Origin: Pogonophryne albipinna
Taxonomy: Eukaryota > Chordata > Actinopteri > Perciformes > Artedidraconidae
Length of the DNA stretch: 64,000 bases
Direction of reading: 5' to 3'
Assembly (NCBI GenBank): GCA_028583405.1
Contig: CM053243.1
Coordinates: 27,680,116-27,744,115, forward strand
Shown here: piece after piece, positions 23,316-32,730 of the stretch
How the letters are laid out: every line of letters begins with the position of its first letter
Numbering within the stretch: position 1 is the stretch's first letter
Notes under the pieces: generated by a model
Seen by the model: only the letters and a program-made list of their open reading frames with translations
Databases searched by the model: none
Told to the model about the DNA's origin: nothing
Translations under genes and position numbers: made by a program

Positions 23316-24226
23316 GAAAGGGCTTAGCCGCTTCCACCCTCAAATCCTACGATTTCGCATGGAGAACGTTCGCTTTTTTCTGCCGCTCAGTAGGTGTCTC
23401 ACTCAAACCTGTCCTCATCTCCACCGTGTGCGCCTTGATGGGCTACTGCACCACTGACCGACACCTCAAACCTCAGTATATCCGGAGCCTCTTAGCAGGC
23501 ATTCAATTTAATGTTCGCTGCTCCGATCCTAGCTTTCCCAGCCTATTTTCAAACCCAACAGTTAAACTTATTCTTAAAGGGTTGTACAAGACGTTTCCCC
23601 CCGCTGCAGACCCGAGGCTCCCTATCACGCTCCCCGTCCTGCGCCTCATGCTGTCCACACTCAGGAAAGGATTATTCTCCCCCTATATTGACGCTCTGCT
23701 CGATGCCGTATTTTTATTCGCCTTCTATGCGTTCCTCCGACCTGGCGAATTCACCACAGCTTCCCTCACGTTCGACCCCAGTCAAGACGTCTGCCTCTCC
23801 GACCTAGTCTTCAACGCCAACCACTTTAGCCTCAGCCTCAAACACTCCAAATGCGGAGGAGCCTGCTCAGTTATCGCAGCTCGTATCGATTCCCTGTTCT
23901 GCCCTTTTAATTCCATGATTAAATTCCTACGCTGCAGACCCCCCACCAATCCGTCCTCACCACTTTTTCTTATCAAAGGAAATGCTCCCTTAACGCTGCG
24001 CCTGTTCAATTTCTACCTCAAGCAAGTCCTCATTAAGTCCGGCCTATCACCTACATCATACTCGGGACATTCCTTCAGGATAGGTGCAGCCACCTCTGCT
24101 GCTAATCAAGGTCTCTCCACCTCATCCCTACAACAACTAGGACGGTGGTCCTCCTCCGCCTTCACGACCTACATTCGCCCGGACATCAGCACCGTCCTGG
24201 CTTCCCAAAGATCTCTCGGACCCTAA
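23312..24226 (+). CDS. Ngaro tyrosine recombinase, 304 codons
   Basis: A complete, uninterrupted frame of a phage-integrase-type recombinase. The catalytic Arg is in AFLRPGEF (about residue 143), the H-x-x-R pair in HSFRIGAATSAANQG (about 252-255), then LGRWSSSAFTTYIRP with the nucleophile Tyr at about 287. An N-terminal SAM-like segment (LAASTLKSYDFAWRTFAFF) is also present. The length is usual for the YR of DIRS-order elements. Start ATG overlaps the RNase H stop as ATGA, so translation may be coupled. It would integrate a circular DNA copy by site-specific recombination in the nucleus. Confidence 0.93.
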   Translation: MRKGLAASTLKSYDFAWRTFAFFCRSVGVSLKPVLISTVCALMGYCTTDRHLKPQYIRSLLAGIQFNVRCSDPSFPSLFSNPTVKLILKGLYKTFPPAADPRLPITLPVLRLMLSTLRKGLFSPYIDALLDAVFLFAFYAFLRPGEFTTASLTFDPSQDVCLSDLVFNANHFSLSLKHSKCGGACSVIAARIDSLFCPFNSMIKFLRCRPPTNPSSPLFLIKGNAPLTLRLFNFYLKQVLIKSGLSPTSYSGHSFRIGAATSAANQGLSTSSLQQLGRWSSSAFTTYIRPDISTVLASQRSLGP

Positions 24227-24471
24227 CTATGGTATTTATGCATATAACTGGTGGTGGTTCATAACACGTTTACACGTATACATGTCTCATTATGGTACCG
24301 GATTTCAAACTGCATTCCAGTCCTAGTCCGCGGGCCCCGCCCACAGGGAATAATGTCTCATCTCACGCTGCATCTACATGTCACGGGCTACATTCTCCTG
24401 CACGCATGTATCTAATCCCAGGCCCTTGCTCAATGTGTCTGCGTAAAATGTATACCCTGCGATGTCAGGTG

Positions 24472-24663
24472 TGGACTGGGGGTCCCCGTAGACTTCGGTC
24501 TCGTGGACTGTGGGTCCCCGTAGACTTCGGTCTCGTGGACTGTGGGCCACCGTAGACTTCGGTCTCGTGGACTGTGGGCCACCGTAGACTTCGGTCTCGT
24601 GGACTGTGGGCCACCGTAGACTTCGGTCTCGTGGACGTTGGGCCACCGTAGACTTCGGTCTCT
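24472..24663 (+). repeat. Six 32-bp units, each with a UUCG hairpin
   Basis: Exactly six 32-bp units. Each contains AGACTTCGGTCT, a perfect 4-bp stem closed on a C-UUCG-G tetraloop. An outer stem can also form: GTCC/GGAC in units 1-2 and CCAC/GTGG in units 3-6, so the base changes between unit types leave an outer pairing possible. The array lies between the recombinase stop and B1. The antisense open frame (repeated RDRSLRWPTVHETEVYG) is a by-product. Confidence 0.9.
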
Positions 24664-24679
24664 GTTAAAAAACAAGATC

Positions 24680-24830
24680 CCTGCTTCGGCAGGACGTTCG
24701 ACCTTCGGGCGGCGTAGTCAAGCCCTGCTAGCCAGGCAGGCGACCCTCAGGTCGTTTTCAGATAAGACCGGCACTGATTTCGGCCGTCAGAGTCTCAGCA
24801 TGACCCGTAAGCTCCGGCAGTGATTCCGGC
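24680..24830 (+). promoter_or_regulatory. Run of further short stem-loops after the hairpin array
   Basis: Next to the array are CCTGC-TTCG-GCAGG (24680-24693), a weaker CC-TTCG-GG (24702-24709), CCTGC...GCAGG (about 24723-24740), CGACC-CTCA-GGTCG (24741-24754) and a GC-rich pair around CCGGCACTGATTTCGGCCG. The density of stems suggests a structured RNA segment of the Ngaro transcript. Role unknown: packaging, RNA stability, 3' end or recombination substrate are all possible. Confidence 0.6.
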
Positions 24831-24939
24831 CTCCTGCCGCATACATATGTTAATCTATTATTTCATCCCCAGATCACCACAGTCACCCTACAAGGTAAGA
24901 AACTCAGTTCATCTCAGTATTTCATACTTCACTGGTTTT

Positions 24940-25110
24940 GGGGATTTCATCGGAGCGGTTCTTTCCCTCCTGAATGATTATCCTGCAAACCGGGGCCTAA
25001 TCGCCAAACACCATTCCATTCTCCTGTTGTATTATCATGGCAATCATTTCATTCATATGACGTGTAACAATAAATATGTATTCCTTACATCACGTCTCTC
25101 CGGTTTGAAA
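24940..25110 (+). repeat. Ngaro split repeat B1
   Basis: Begins GGGGATTTCATCGGAGCGG and ends TCTCCGGTTTGAAA. It matches 25406-25570 except for a ~7-bp segment (CGGGGCC) missing there. It contains AACAATAAATATG, with an AATAAA polyadenylation-type hexamer, repeated in B2. Confidence 0.9.
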
Positions 25111-25299
25111 TGAAAGCTTTAGCGCAAGTTCAATAAGGAAGACCTAACAATGAGTCACTTACATGTCACTCTATTGCTCCCTCCCCCCTCACTAAATACG
25201 AGGGCGTCACCCCTCAGCAGCCAATTGCTGCACATGCTAAATTCCTTAAATGCCTGCTCTTCCTCCCTGTCAGTTGTCATTTCAGGTGACCACACGCAA
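25111..25299 (+). repeat. Ngaro split repeat A2
   Basis: Near-identical to A1 (20090-20278) and directly joined to B1. The B1-A2 junction is what a circular form of the element would use as its crossover region. Confidence 0.92.
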
Positions 25300-25405
25300 C
25301 CCGCCTCCACCCCTCTCGCCTCCCGTCTCCTCCAGGACAAAGCTAAACCTTCCTTCTTCAGACCGGTCTCACCTACTTATCACCACCACCAGGGTCTAGT
25401 CCCCC

Positions 25406-25570
25406 GGGGATTTCATCGGAGCGGTTCTTTCCCTCCTGAATGATTATCCTGCAAACTAATCGCCAAACACCATTCCATTCTCCTGTTGTATTATCATGGC
25501 AATCATTTCATTCATATGACGTGTAACAATAAATATGTATTCCTTACATCACGTCTCTCCGGTTTGAAAT
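25406..25570 (+). repeat. Ngaro split repeat B2 and right end
   Basis: Second copy of B1 and outer right end of the element. The 106 bp between A2 and B2 (CCCGCCTCCACC...GTCCCCC) is unique and CT-rich. Confidence 0.9.
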
Positions 25571-26298
25571 ATTATTTGGGTCAGTGTTACACATACAGTA
25601 GTAGATAGATCAAGTAAACTTGGGAATTAAAAAATTTTAATTGGCTGCAGTAACTGCGTTTTTGAAGTTCTGAATGATGTTATTTAATGATAAGCTGTAC
25701 CTGATTGAGTTTGTATTGGCAAAACATCATTATCAAAGACAGTAAATAAAAATATCTACATGCATTTAAATATTCAAATTATTATTTAAATTATTCTTTA
25801 ACATCAAAACATATTTTATTTTTGTACCTATATGGTGCCATGCCAATGTTCCAACAGCCCATTATTTGAATTCCATGACATTTGCCAACCTCCCGTTATC
25901 CCAAAAATAAAAAGGCCTTTGTTCTGAAGACAGGTTGCTTCAGAAATGCACCCTCTGTGTGTTACAAACAGAAGCACATGGCTTAGTATACAGAAGGACG
26001 CCAATGGACCTATTTACTCGCAATATAATTTCCCCTAATATGGCTAATGGATGAGCCTCACTCTGCCTTTGAGTGGCTTACCATGATATTTTGACGCTAA
26101 ATATAACAAATCAGACTGCTCATGCCTACACTTGATAAATCCAACAAAAGGAAGAATAGGGCATCTCAGGCCTTCACAAACAGATCTGAAAGGTAAGCCA
26201 TGTGCTTCTATTTTTTGCAAGAACAAATAATATTTATATTCCGAATATTTAGGTTTCAGAATAAATCAGAACAATGGGTGGTGAACTTGTTACAGTTA
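25571..26298. other. AT-rich non-coding DNA
   Basis: No gene, RNA or repeat structure seen. Probably genomic flank. Confidence 0.6.
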
Positions 26299-26645
26299 CG
26301 GCCCGTCCACACTACAGCTTCAAAAAAAGCTTGGAGCTGGGCGTGTCTGAAGCTCGACCAACAACCAATCACATGAATCTCCCGCCCCTGACACACAAGC
26401 AGCTGTTTGATTGGCTAGAGCTTGTACTGGCATATGATTTGATTGGCTGACGCTTCCACCGAAAGCTTCAGAAGCTTCAAAAGTTGAACATTGCTCAACT
26501 TTTGCAGCCTGAAACGCCAGGAAAGCTCCGCTCTGCTTCCCACAACGCAGTTCGGCGAAAAGTGACATCACCCCATTCAAAGTGAATGGGCAGACACGTT
26601 GGAAACCGTTTTTGCAGCTGTCGAAGCTGTAGTGTGGACGGGCCG
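26299..26645. mobile_element. Harbinger-like MITE, TTA TSD
   Basis: 347 bp with perfect terminal inverted repeats CGGCCCGTCCACACTACAGC, flanked by TTA (26296-26298, 26646-26648). A TTA duplication fits PIF/Harbinger. Inner halves also pair in places (GAAGCTTC motifs). No protein. Confidence 0.9.
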
Positions 26646-26658
26646 TTACTGTAAAACT

Positions 26659-27290
26659 CAGTGGCGAACCGTGTCTATCACAACTGGACCTTCTGTAGAC
26701 ACACACACCCCCCGCCCCCCCCGCCGCGGCGTTATAATGTCCGTCTTTTCACTGAATTGTCGTCTTGGAAAGGGTACTCACAACAATTCCGCAACAACTT
26801 CATCTTCACCGGTTGCACTTGCCATTTCAACGTTAAAAACAATAAAACGGCATGAATTGCTTCGTCGCATTCATCTAGATCCTCTGTCTCGAGCCAGTTA
26901 ACTAGCGTGCCTTCTAGAATACCCTGGAACCGAGGGAAACTCTGAAAGAATACGCCCATTGGCTACAAATCAATATATGATTGGTTGATCAAACTGTCAG
27001 TCCAAACGTACGCTCTCATTCAGTGCAACGGCCAGGGCATTCGATCAAGGATGTAGAATACCTTGGTTGAAGGATACACAAAACCACTGAAATGTGTAGT
27101 GCATGGTCCGAGAAGGACAAACAAATGAACGTAACACTGTAATATTACAGATCAACAACACGGATACGATTCTCATTTATTCATTTTATATACATTTTAT
27201 TTATATAATTAAATCGATTTTTTGTTTGTTTTATCTGAGTGTTCCAGGGTATTCTCTGAATACCTTGAAGGCCCTGACGGTTCGCCACTG
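26659..27290. mobile_element. Non-autonomous hAT, copy 1, perfect TSD
   Basis: Ends CAGTGGCGAACCGTGTC and (reverse complement) CAGTGGCGAACCGTCAGGGC, flanked by GTAAAACT (26651-26658, 27291-27298). It lies 13 bp from the Harbinger-like MITE. A truncated second copy is at 31905-32274. Short frames inside are not recognisable proteins. Confidence 0.95.
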
Positions 27291-28402
27291 GTAAAACTTC
27301 ATAATTAATTGAAAACATGTTATCAGTGTTACAAAAACACAAATGATGTATTGTTCTGCCCATTTCATTTGTGGTCTTACTTTTCAGTGTCTGCTGTTAT
27401 TAACACTAATAAACCAAACGATTTTGTAAAAATGGAGTCTAATTGTAGGACCTCTAAAATATGAGCAGACAATTCTCTGATTTGCAAACACGCAGCTACA
27501 TCAGCCGGTTTGTTTATATAACTGATCAAATGGCATGCAAATGTAATGCACCAACTTGAGGTTCCTAAATGTCTGACTTTTTACCCCAGCCTTTTAAAGC
27601 TGCATAATGGTTCTGGCTAAAAAACGTTTAATGGTGTAAATACAAGATATGGAGCACCACCAGAATCTAATCAACTCATACTTGGGCCATTGCACTTAAA
27701 GAGCTGCCTGCATGGTTGTAGCCTTGGCTTTATGTTAGCAAAGCATTCGCTCATGGGCCCTAGAAAGATATACTGCATTTATTACTCACATTGAAGACAT
27801 GTTTAAATCATCTCAAATGTAACTGGTCTGTTTCTGTATAATATGAAACTGATCCCATCCCAATCATCACCAGCTACCCTTGAGTTGATGGATGACATCT
27901 TACAATGTACAGTAGATATCTCAAGGGTGTATTTTCCTCATAATTAAGACATTTACAGTAAAACAGGCTTCTCAAAAATCTGAATGCACTCTCCTCTCTC
28001 CTTTGTCTCTGATTTGCCTGGCAGACCATGAACGACCCAGCTCATTTTCCTTTGGGGACTAAATTAGCTTTTAATGAACATATTGGTCATTTGTGTCATT
28101 GAACTCTGAATTATCCCCAAATTATCATGGTGTTTTTGTTCTTTTTTTCTTGCAGGAGTGATGTTCTTTATCCATTTATTGTCATGCAAATGTATGGGCA
28201 AACCCATGAACCCATTAGTTGTGTGTGATTTTGTTTTTATTAATACGACATACCATTTACCACATAGTGGAATCCATACCACTTTGACTTTCTCCCCAAT
28301 TTATTTTTAACAAAAACCACAAATGCAATATTTTGTATACACAGCATGTAAGAAAACATTGTCGTTGGCAAATACAGCTGAACTATGTACTGTTTAAATA
28401 TA

Positions 28403-28406
<4 letters not shown>

Positions 28407-28454
<48 letters not shown>

Positions 28455-28468
28455 TGTGTGTGTGTGTA
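28407..28468. repeat. (TA)n then (GT)n microsatellite
   Basis: About 44 bp of TA repeats followed directly by about 18 bp of GT repeats. Confidence 0.95.
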
Positions 28469-29897
28469 TAAATATCAGTAAAACAGAGACCTGGTACAAG
28501 AAACGCAGAGAGGCCTGAAAAAGTGGTAGTTTGACGACATGGGAATGAGAATGGGCTACACACACGGCTAATTGGCCAGGGCCCGAAGGCTTTTGTTGAT
28601 GCCCTGAAACACAGGAAAGAGAGTAAGAAGATAATAATAAGTGAAAATAAAGACAGAGTGCAGGGTTTCTGCGGACAGAGACACCACCACAAATCTAGTT
28701 GTCAAGTGATAAGTGTATACGTATGAGTCTTTTAGGTTTTTAAGGGTTTGATATTTGTCAAAGCATCATCAGATGCTGATCCAGGCTCAAGATGATGATC
28801 AAAAAAGTGCATCCAGGCGTGCATTGACACACCTTCCCCTTCTCCCTCTGATTTCAGTAACCACAATTGGAAAAGATGAAAAAAAAAATGCACAACCCTT
28901 TCTCTTTCAACTATCAAGAGGTGTATTATTCACACAGATAGTTTAACATGTACCACCCTATTAGTATTATGTTAGAGCTGGAATACCCACTTTAAAGAAG
29001 CACACTGATGATTCATAAAGAACATTATCCTGGCATTTTAATTGCACTGCTTTATTTTCAACTATATTATGATGTGAAACAACTAATTTGATTTGTGCTG
29101 GAGGTAGTAACAAGCCTTGTGGGATATTAACAGCGTCTGATTTTGGCTCTTAAAGTGGGTCATGACGATCAGGTTCAAAGAGACAGACTCAAACGTTACT
29201 CATGGAAAATGAACATCACAAATAAGACAGGAGATAAACAATGATCTGAAGAAGTGTACAGCCTTGAAACAGTTTGAAGTGTGTAGACATTTGCTTTTAT
29301 TACATGGCTTAGTTGAATACTCGATTCTGATTGGTCAATTCAGAACACGTGACACGTTGTTAATCCAGAACAGACAGACCGCTGTCAAGCACTTATTGAC
29401 CGTTGTTAAGGACGCTCACATATGCACAAACAAGTCAGTTCGATTTAACTGTATACAGTTTGGCCGAAACTAACTGACAAGACAAGAGCGACAAGAAAAC
29501 AGCGGCGAAATAACGGGCAGAAACCCTCCTTTTTACGCACCGGTCCAGACATAGACATCAAACGGCGACACATATTTAGTTGCCAGTTACTTTGGCATTA
29601 GGGCAGAGATATCTAGATACTTTCCAAGGTTTGACATAATGAATTGTGCTACTTTTAAAGCAAGCAGCGATGTTTTCAAATCTGTAATCAAAAAGCTCCC
29701 CAAAAACGCTATCGAACCGTTGCTACGTTAGTTCAAACGGTAACAACGGACTATTTTTCTTAGCGGATGCATGTCAATTTAAATCAATACAACTATTTTT
29801 TAAATCAATAAAATCATTTTCTAAATCCATAAAAACATTTCAATTAATATTGGAAGTCATAACGTTACTTTGTTGAGAATGTGGCCATGTAATAAGC

Positions 29898-30019
29898 GGG
29901 ATAATGTGCAGCGACGCGGTCATTATGGGGAAAATAACACCGACAGGCTGATCAGGAGCCTGACGCGAAGCGGAGGGATCTAGATCGGCATGAAGGTCCG
30001 CGTCGCTGCACATTATCCC
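29898..30019. repeat. Perfect 22-bp inverted repeat, 78-bp loop
   Basis: GGGATAATGTGCAGCGACGC... at 29898-29919 and its exact complement at 29998-30019. The loop also holds short CAGGCTGATCAGGAGCCTG pairing. It may be the hairpin centre of an old MITE. Confidence 0.85.
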
Positions 30020-30381
30020 TTATCCCCTTACTTGTTTTATGGTGATGGTGTAAGCCACCAGTGGTTTGGGCCATGTCTGTAGGCTTGCATGAGCTATGAG
30101 AATATTGAAAGTGAATCTATAAACTCAACAGACAAAGATTACAAATGAAAAGAAAATGTTTATATTTGCAATATTGTCTTTTTAGACCTGCAGAGAAATG
30201 TGAATGTATTCTACCCAGTGTTGTGCTAGTTACTGAAAACCAGTAACTAGTTACCATTACTAGTTACTTCATTTCAAAAGTAACTCAGTTACTTTACTGA
30301 TTACTTACACCAAAAAGTAATGCGTTACTGTGAAAAGTAACTTTTTAGTTACTTTAAAAAAAGGGCTCCCATTAATAGCCT

Positions 30382-30770
30382 TCATTTCAGTACTGTTATT
30401 GCATTGGAGAATAATACAATCTGTTGATCAACTTGACATGCATTATGTAATCTGGATTGCATCGATATTAGCTGGCTTTCCATTTTTGTATATTCTTTCT
30501 CTAGGTAGTTGGAAAAAGTTTTCCGTTCCATATGCCGTGTGCCGCCCGGACATGGTATCATGCTAACTAGCTCCCTGAAAGCGCGTGACTCCACTGTAGC
30601 AATAGCCTGCATGTGTTCTACAACATACCGTGCAATGGCTTTATCGACTTTTCCCTGGCTAGCAGTCCCTTGGTTAAAATCCAGCCGCTGTTGCTTAGGT
30701 GGAGGTGGAGTGGCGTCGGCTGAGTCTGGGTCTGTGCCGGTCTTAGTTACTAGTGTTACCTTTTATTACT
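30382..30770 (-). pseudogene. hAT transposase fragment after the BED finger
   Basis: Minus-strand codons read DATPPPPKQQRLDFNQGT, VDKAIARYVVEHMQAIATVE, SRAFRELVSMIP and RKTFSNYLEKEYTKM. This order is typical of hAT transposases between the BED finger and the catalytic core. The frame stops near 30382 and the core is deleted. It is separated from the BED finger by ~350 bp, either an intron or a decayed region. Confidence 0.8.
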
Positions 30771-31117
30771 AACGGTATCTCGGCACCGAAACCGTAGTTT
30801 CGAATACACACCGGTGGTTTCTGACTTGGCTCGTTGTCAGCCGGTAACCAGCTGCCCAGACATTTCGAGGGGAAAAAGGATGAAAACGAGGCTTTCGGGT
30901 GCCGTGGGAAGAACCTCAGTTTATTCACGTTCTTCAAGCTATATTGACACTGTATTGCATACATACAGACTAGATACTATTCATTTTCTGACCACTTTCT
31001 CTATACTTTCGTCTCTCTCTCCATAACTTCGCCTTGGCCATCACATTTCACACACAGAGACTCCAAAACCCACAACCCCTTGCGGCTGCTACTCTTAAAG
31101 TGACAGGCCAAGCCTGT

Positions 31118-31320
31118 AACACTAGCTCCGTCCCAGCATGTTGTTTTTGCAGATGTTTTAAGAGATTTGAATTACTGGTTTGGGCAGTAGATAGGCTTTT
31201 TGACCCGCCAGGACACAACTTACATTTAACAGAAACTCTCTTTTCTTTGTGCTCGACAAAAGTGAAATAGTGAGAATATCTCCAGGTGGAGAAACTAGAC
31301 TTGAGCTCCTCCGCCGCCAT
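31118..31320 (-). pseudogene. hAT transposase BED zinc finger
   Basis: From an ATG at 31318-31320 the frame reads MAAEELKSSFSTWRYSHYF, then KCKLC...LLKHLQKQHAG. CxxC plus HxxxxH spacing matches a BED-type zinc finger, the DNA-binding N-terminus of many hAT transposases. The frame runs on ~70 bp without clear homology. The next transposase segment is at 30382-30770. Confidence 0.85.
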
Positions 31321-31605
31321 GATAGTCTTGTTAGTAAACAACACAAACACGCCCACAGCCCGTCCCCGCATGTGACACAGGAAGTATAAGTACATTTACT
31401 CAAGTACTCTGTTCGCCTGGATGTTGACTATATAAAAAAACGCAGTAACGGAGTAACGCACCATGTAGTAACGGTAACTGAGTTACTGAGTTTAAAAAGT
31501 AATGCGTTAGAGTACTAGTTACTGCCAAAAATAACGGCGTTACAGTAACGCGTTACTTTGTAACGCGTTACTTTGTAACGCGTTAGTCCCAACACTGATT
31601 ATACC

Positions 31606-31904
31606 TCATATGTAAGGTATATCATATTACCCTTCAATCTCATTGTAAAAGTTAAGCAAAACACTGTCATTTTGAAAATGTTATCAGGGCATGTTTTCTT
31701 TGGCCATTTGACGGGAAATTAATTTAATCATATATCTGCATGCTGTCGCTTATCCAACAATGGGTTATTTTAGCTAGTGCCCCCAAACAAACGTCCTCTA
31801 ACAGAGTAGCAGCCTTAGTATGATATCATGCTTGCTCAATAGGAGTTCACCCGTTTATTTGTGATTTTTTTAGCATATGCTACAAGTCCTCACAATCTAA
31901 GATG
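31606..31904. other. Non-coding DNA between hAT elements
   Basis: About 300 bp of AT-rich sequence with no feature seen. Confidence 0.5.
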
Positions 31905-32274
31905 CAGTGGCGAACCGTGTCTATCACAACTGGACCTTCTGTAGACACACCACCCCACCCCCCCCGCCGCGGCGTTATAATGTCCGTCTTTTCACTGAAT
32001 TGTCGTCTTGAAAAGGGTACTCACAACAATTCCGCAACAACTTCATCTTCACCTGTTGCATTTGCCATTTCAACGTTAAAAACAATAAAACGGCATGAAT
32101 TGCTTCGTCACATTCATTCTAGATCCTCTGTCTCGAGCCAGTTAACTAGCGTGCCTTCTAGAATACCCTGGAACCGAGGGAAACTCTGAAAGAATACGCC
32201 CATTGGCTACAAATCAATATATGATTGGTTGATCAAACTGTCAGTCCAAACGAACGCTCTCATTCAGTGCAACG
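31905..32274. mobile_element. hAT copy 2, right end missing
   Basis: Matches the first ~370 bp of the element at 26659-27290 with few differences. It breaks off at GCAACG (32274), where a Gypsy gag fragment starts. The remaining ~260 bp and right end are absent, so the join reflects a deletion or a later insertion. Confidence 0.9.
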
Positions 32275-32730
32275 TATAGGCCGCGAAAACGCTGCCTATA
32301 GGCCTCAGGCACAAGCTCATATGCCTTGACAATAGCACCTTTAACATTCTCATACACCAAACTATCCTCGACAGAAAGAGAGGAGCAAGACTCCTGAGCC
32401 TTGCCGACTAGCTTGCACTGTACAAGTATGGCCCACACATCCTCAGGCCAGCGCAGAGCAGCAGCAATGCGCTCAAATGCACCAAAATAGGTTTCCACTT
32501 CTGATTCACGAAACACAGGGACCAAAGAAATATGTCTACTCACCTCGAAGGAGGCAGTAGGACCAGAGTGTGTAACAGCAGAATCACCCACCCCAGCTGC
32601 CTGGAGCTCTAGTTGACGCATCCGGACAGCAGTGTCTGCCTTCAACTTCCTGATCTCCAGCTCCCTCCTGAGCTGAAAATCCCTATCACGCTCCTCCTTC
32701 TCCCACTGGAGATGAGCCACACGTACCTTT
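32275..32730 (-). pseudogene. Gypsy gag with SCAN-like region, C-terminal half
   Basis: Minus-strand codons read VRVAHLQWEKEERDRDFQLR, a coiled-coil segment, then ESEVETYFGAFERIAAALRW, VQCKLVGKAQESC and KGAIVKAYELVPEAYRQRFR. The last parts match the SCAN-like capsid domain of a fish Gypsy group. The N-terminal half lies at 34961-35308 and is separated by a DNA transposon. The frame breaks at 32275 against a hAT. Confidence 0.85.

Larger units (their letters stand above)
20090..25570 (+). mobile_element. Ngaro (DIRS-order) retrotransposon with split direct repeats
   Basis: All parts of a Ngaro element are present in order: A1 (20090-20278), gag (20335-21687), RT/RNase H (21549-23315), tyrosine recombinase (23312-24226), structured 3' region (24472-24830), B1 (24940-25110), A2 (25111-25299), B2 (25406-25570). 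A1 and A2 are almost identical, as are B1 and B2. The A1-body-B1-A2-B2 design lets a circular intermediate form and integrate through the recombinase without TSDs. The RT frame has two frameshifts, so this copy is probably dead but young. Confidence 0.92.
27299..30207. other. Non-coding DNA, no gene seen
   Basis: About 2.9 kb of AT-rich sequence with microsatellites (28407-28468) and a perfect hairpin (29898-30019). None of the open frames looks like a protein. 29310-30040 may be a diverged DNA transposon, but I found no paired ends. Confidence 0.55.
30216..31597 (-). mobile_element. hAT transposon with transposase remnants
   Basis: Ends CAGTGTTGTGCTAGTTACT and (reverse complement) CAGTGTTGGGACTAACGCGT, flanked by ATTCTACC (30208-30215) and ATTATACC (31598-31605), seven of eight matching. 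Subterminal GTTACT/AGTAAC repeats are typical. It carries a BED-finger N-terminus and the following transposase segment on the minus strand, but lacks the catalytic and dimerisation regions. Confidence 0.9.

Noticed and set aside
24374..24675. Minus-strand frames with TRPKSTVAHSPRDRS-type repeats
   Set aside because: Antisense reading of the 32-bp hairpin array; 32 is not a multiple of three, so each frame cycles through all three readings.
24940..25570. LTR pair of an ordinary retrotransposon
   Set aside because: The A and B repeats are interleaved as A1-B1-A2-B2 and a tyrosine recombinase is present, so split direct repeats explain them better.
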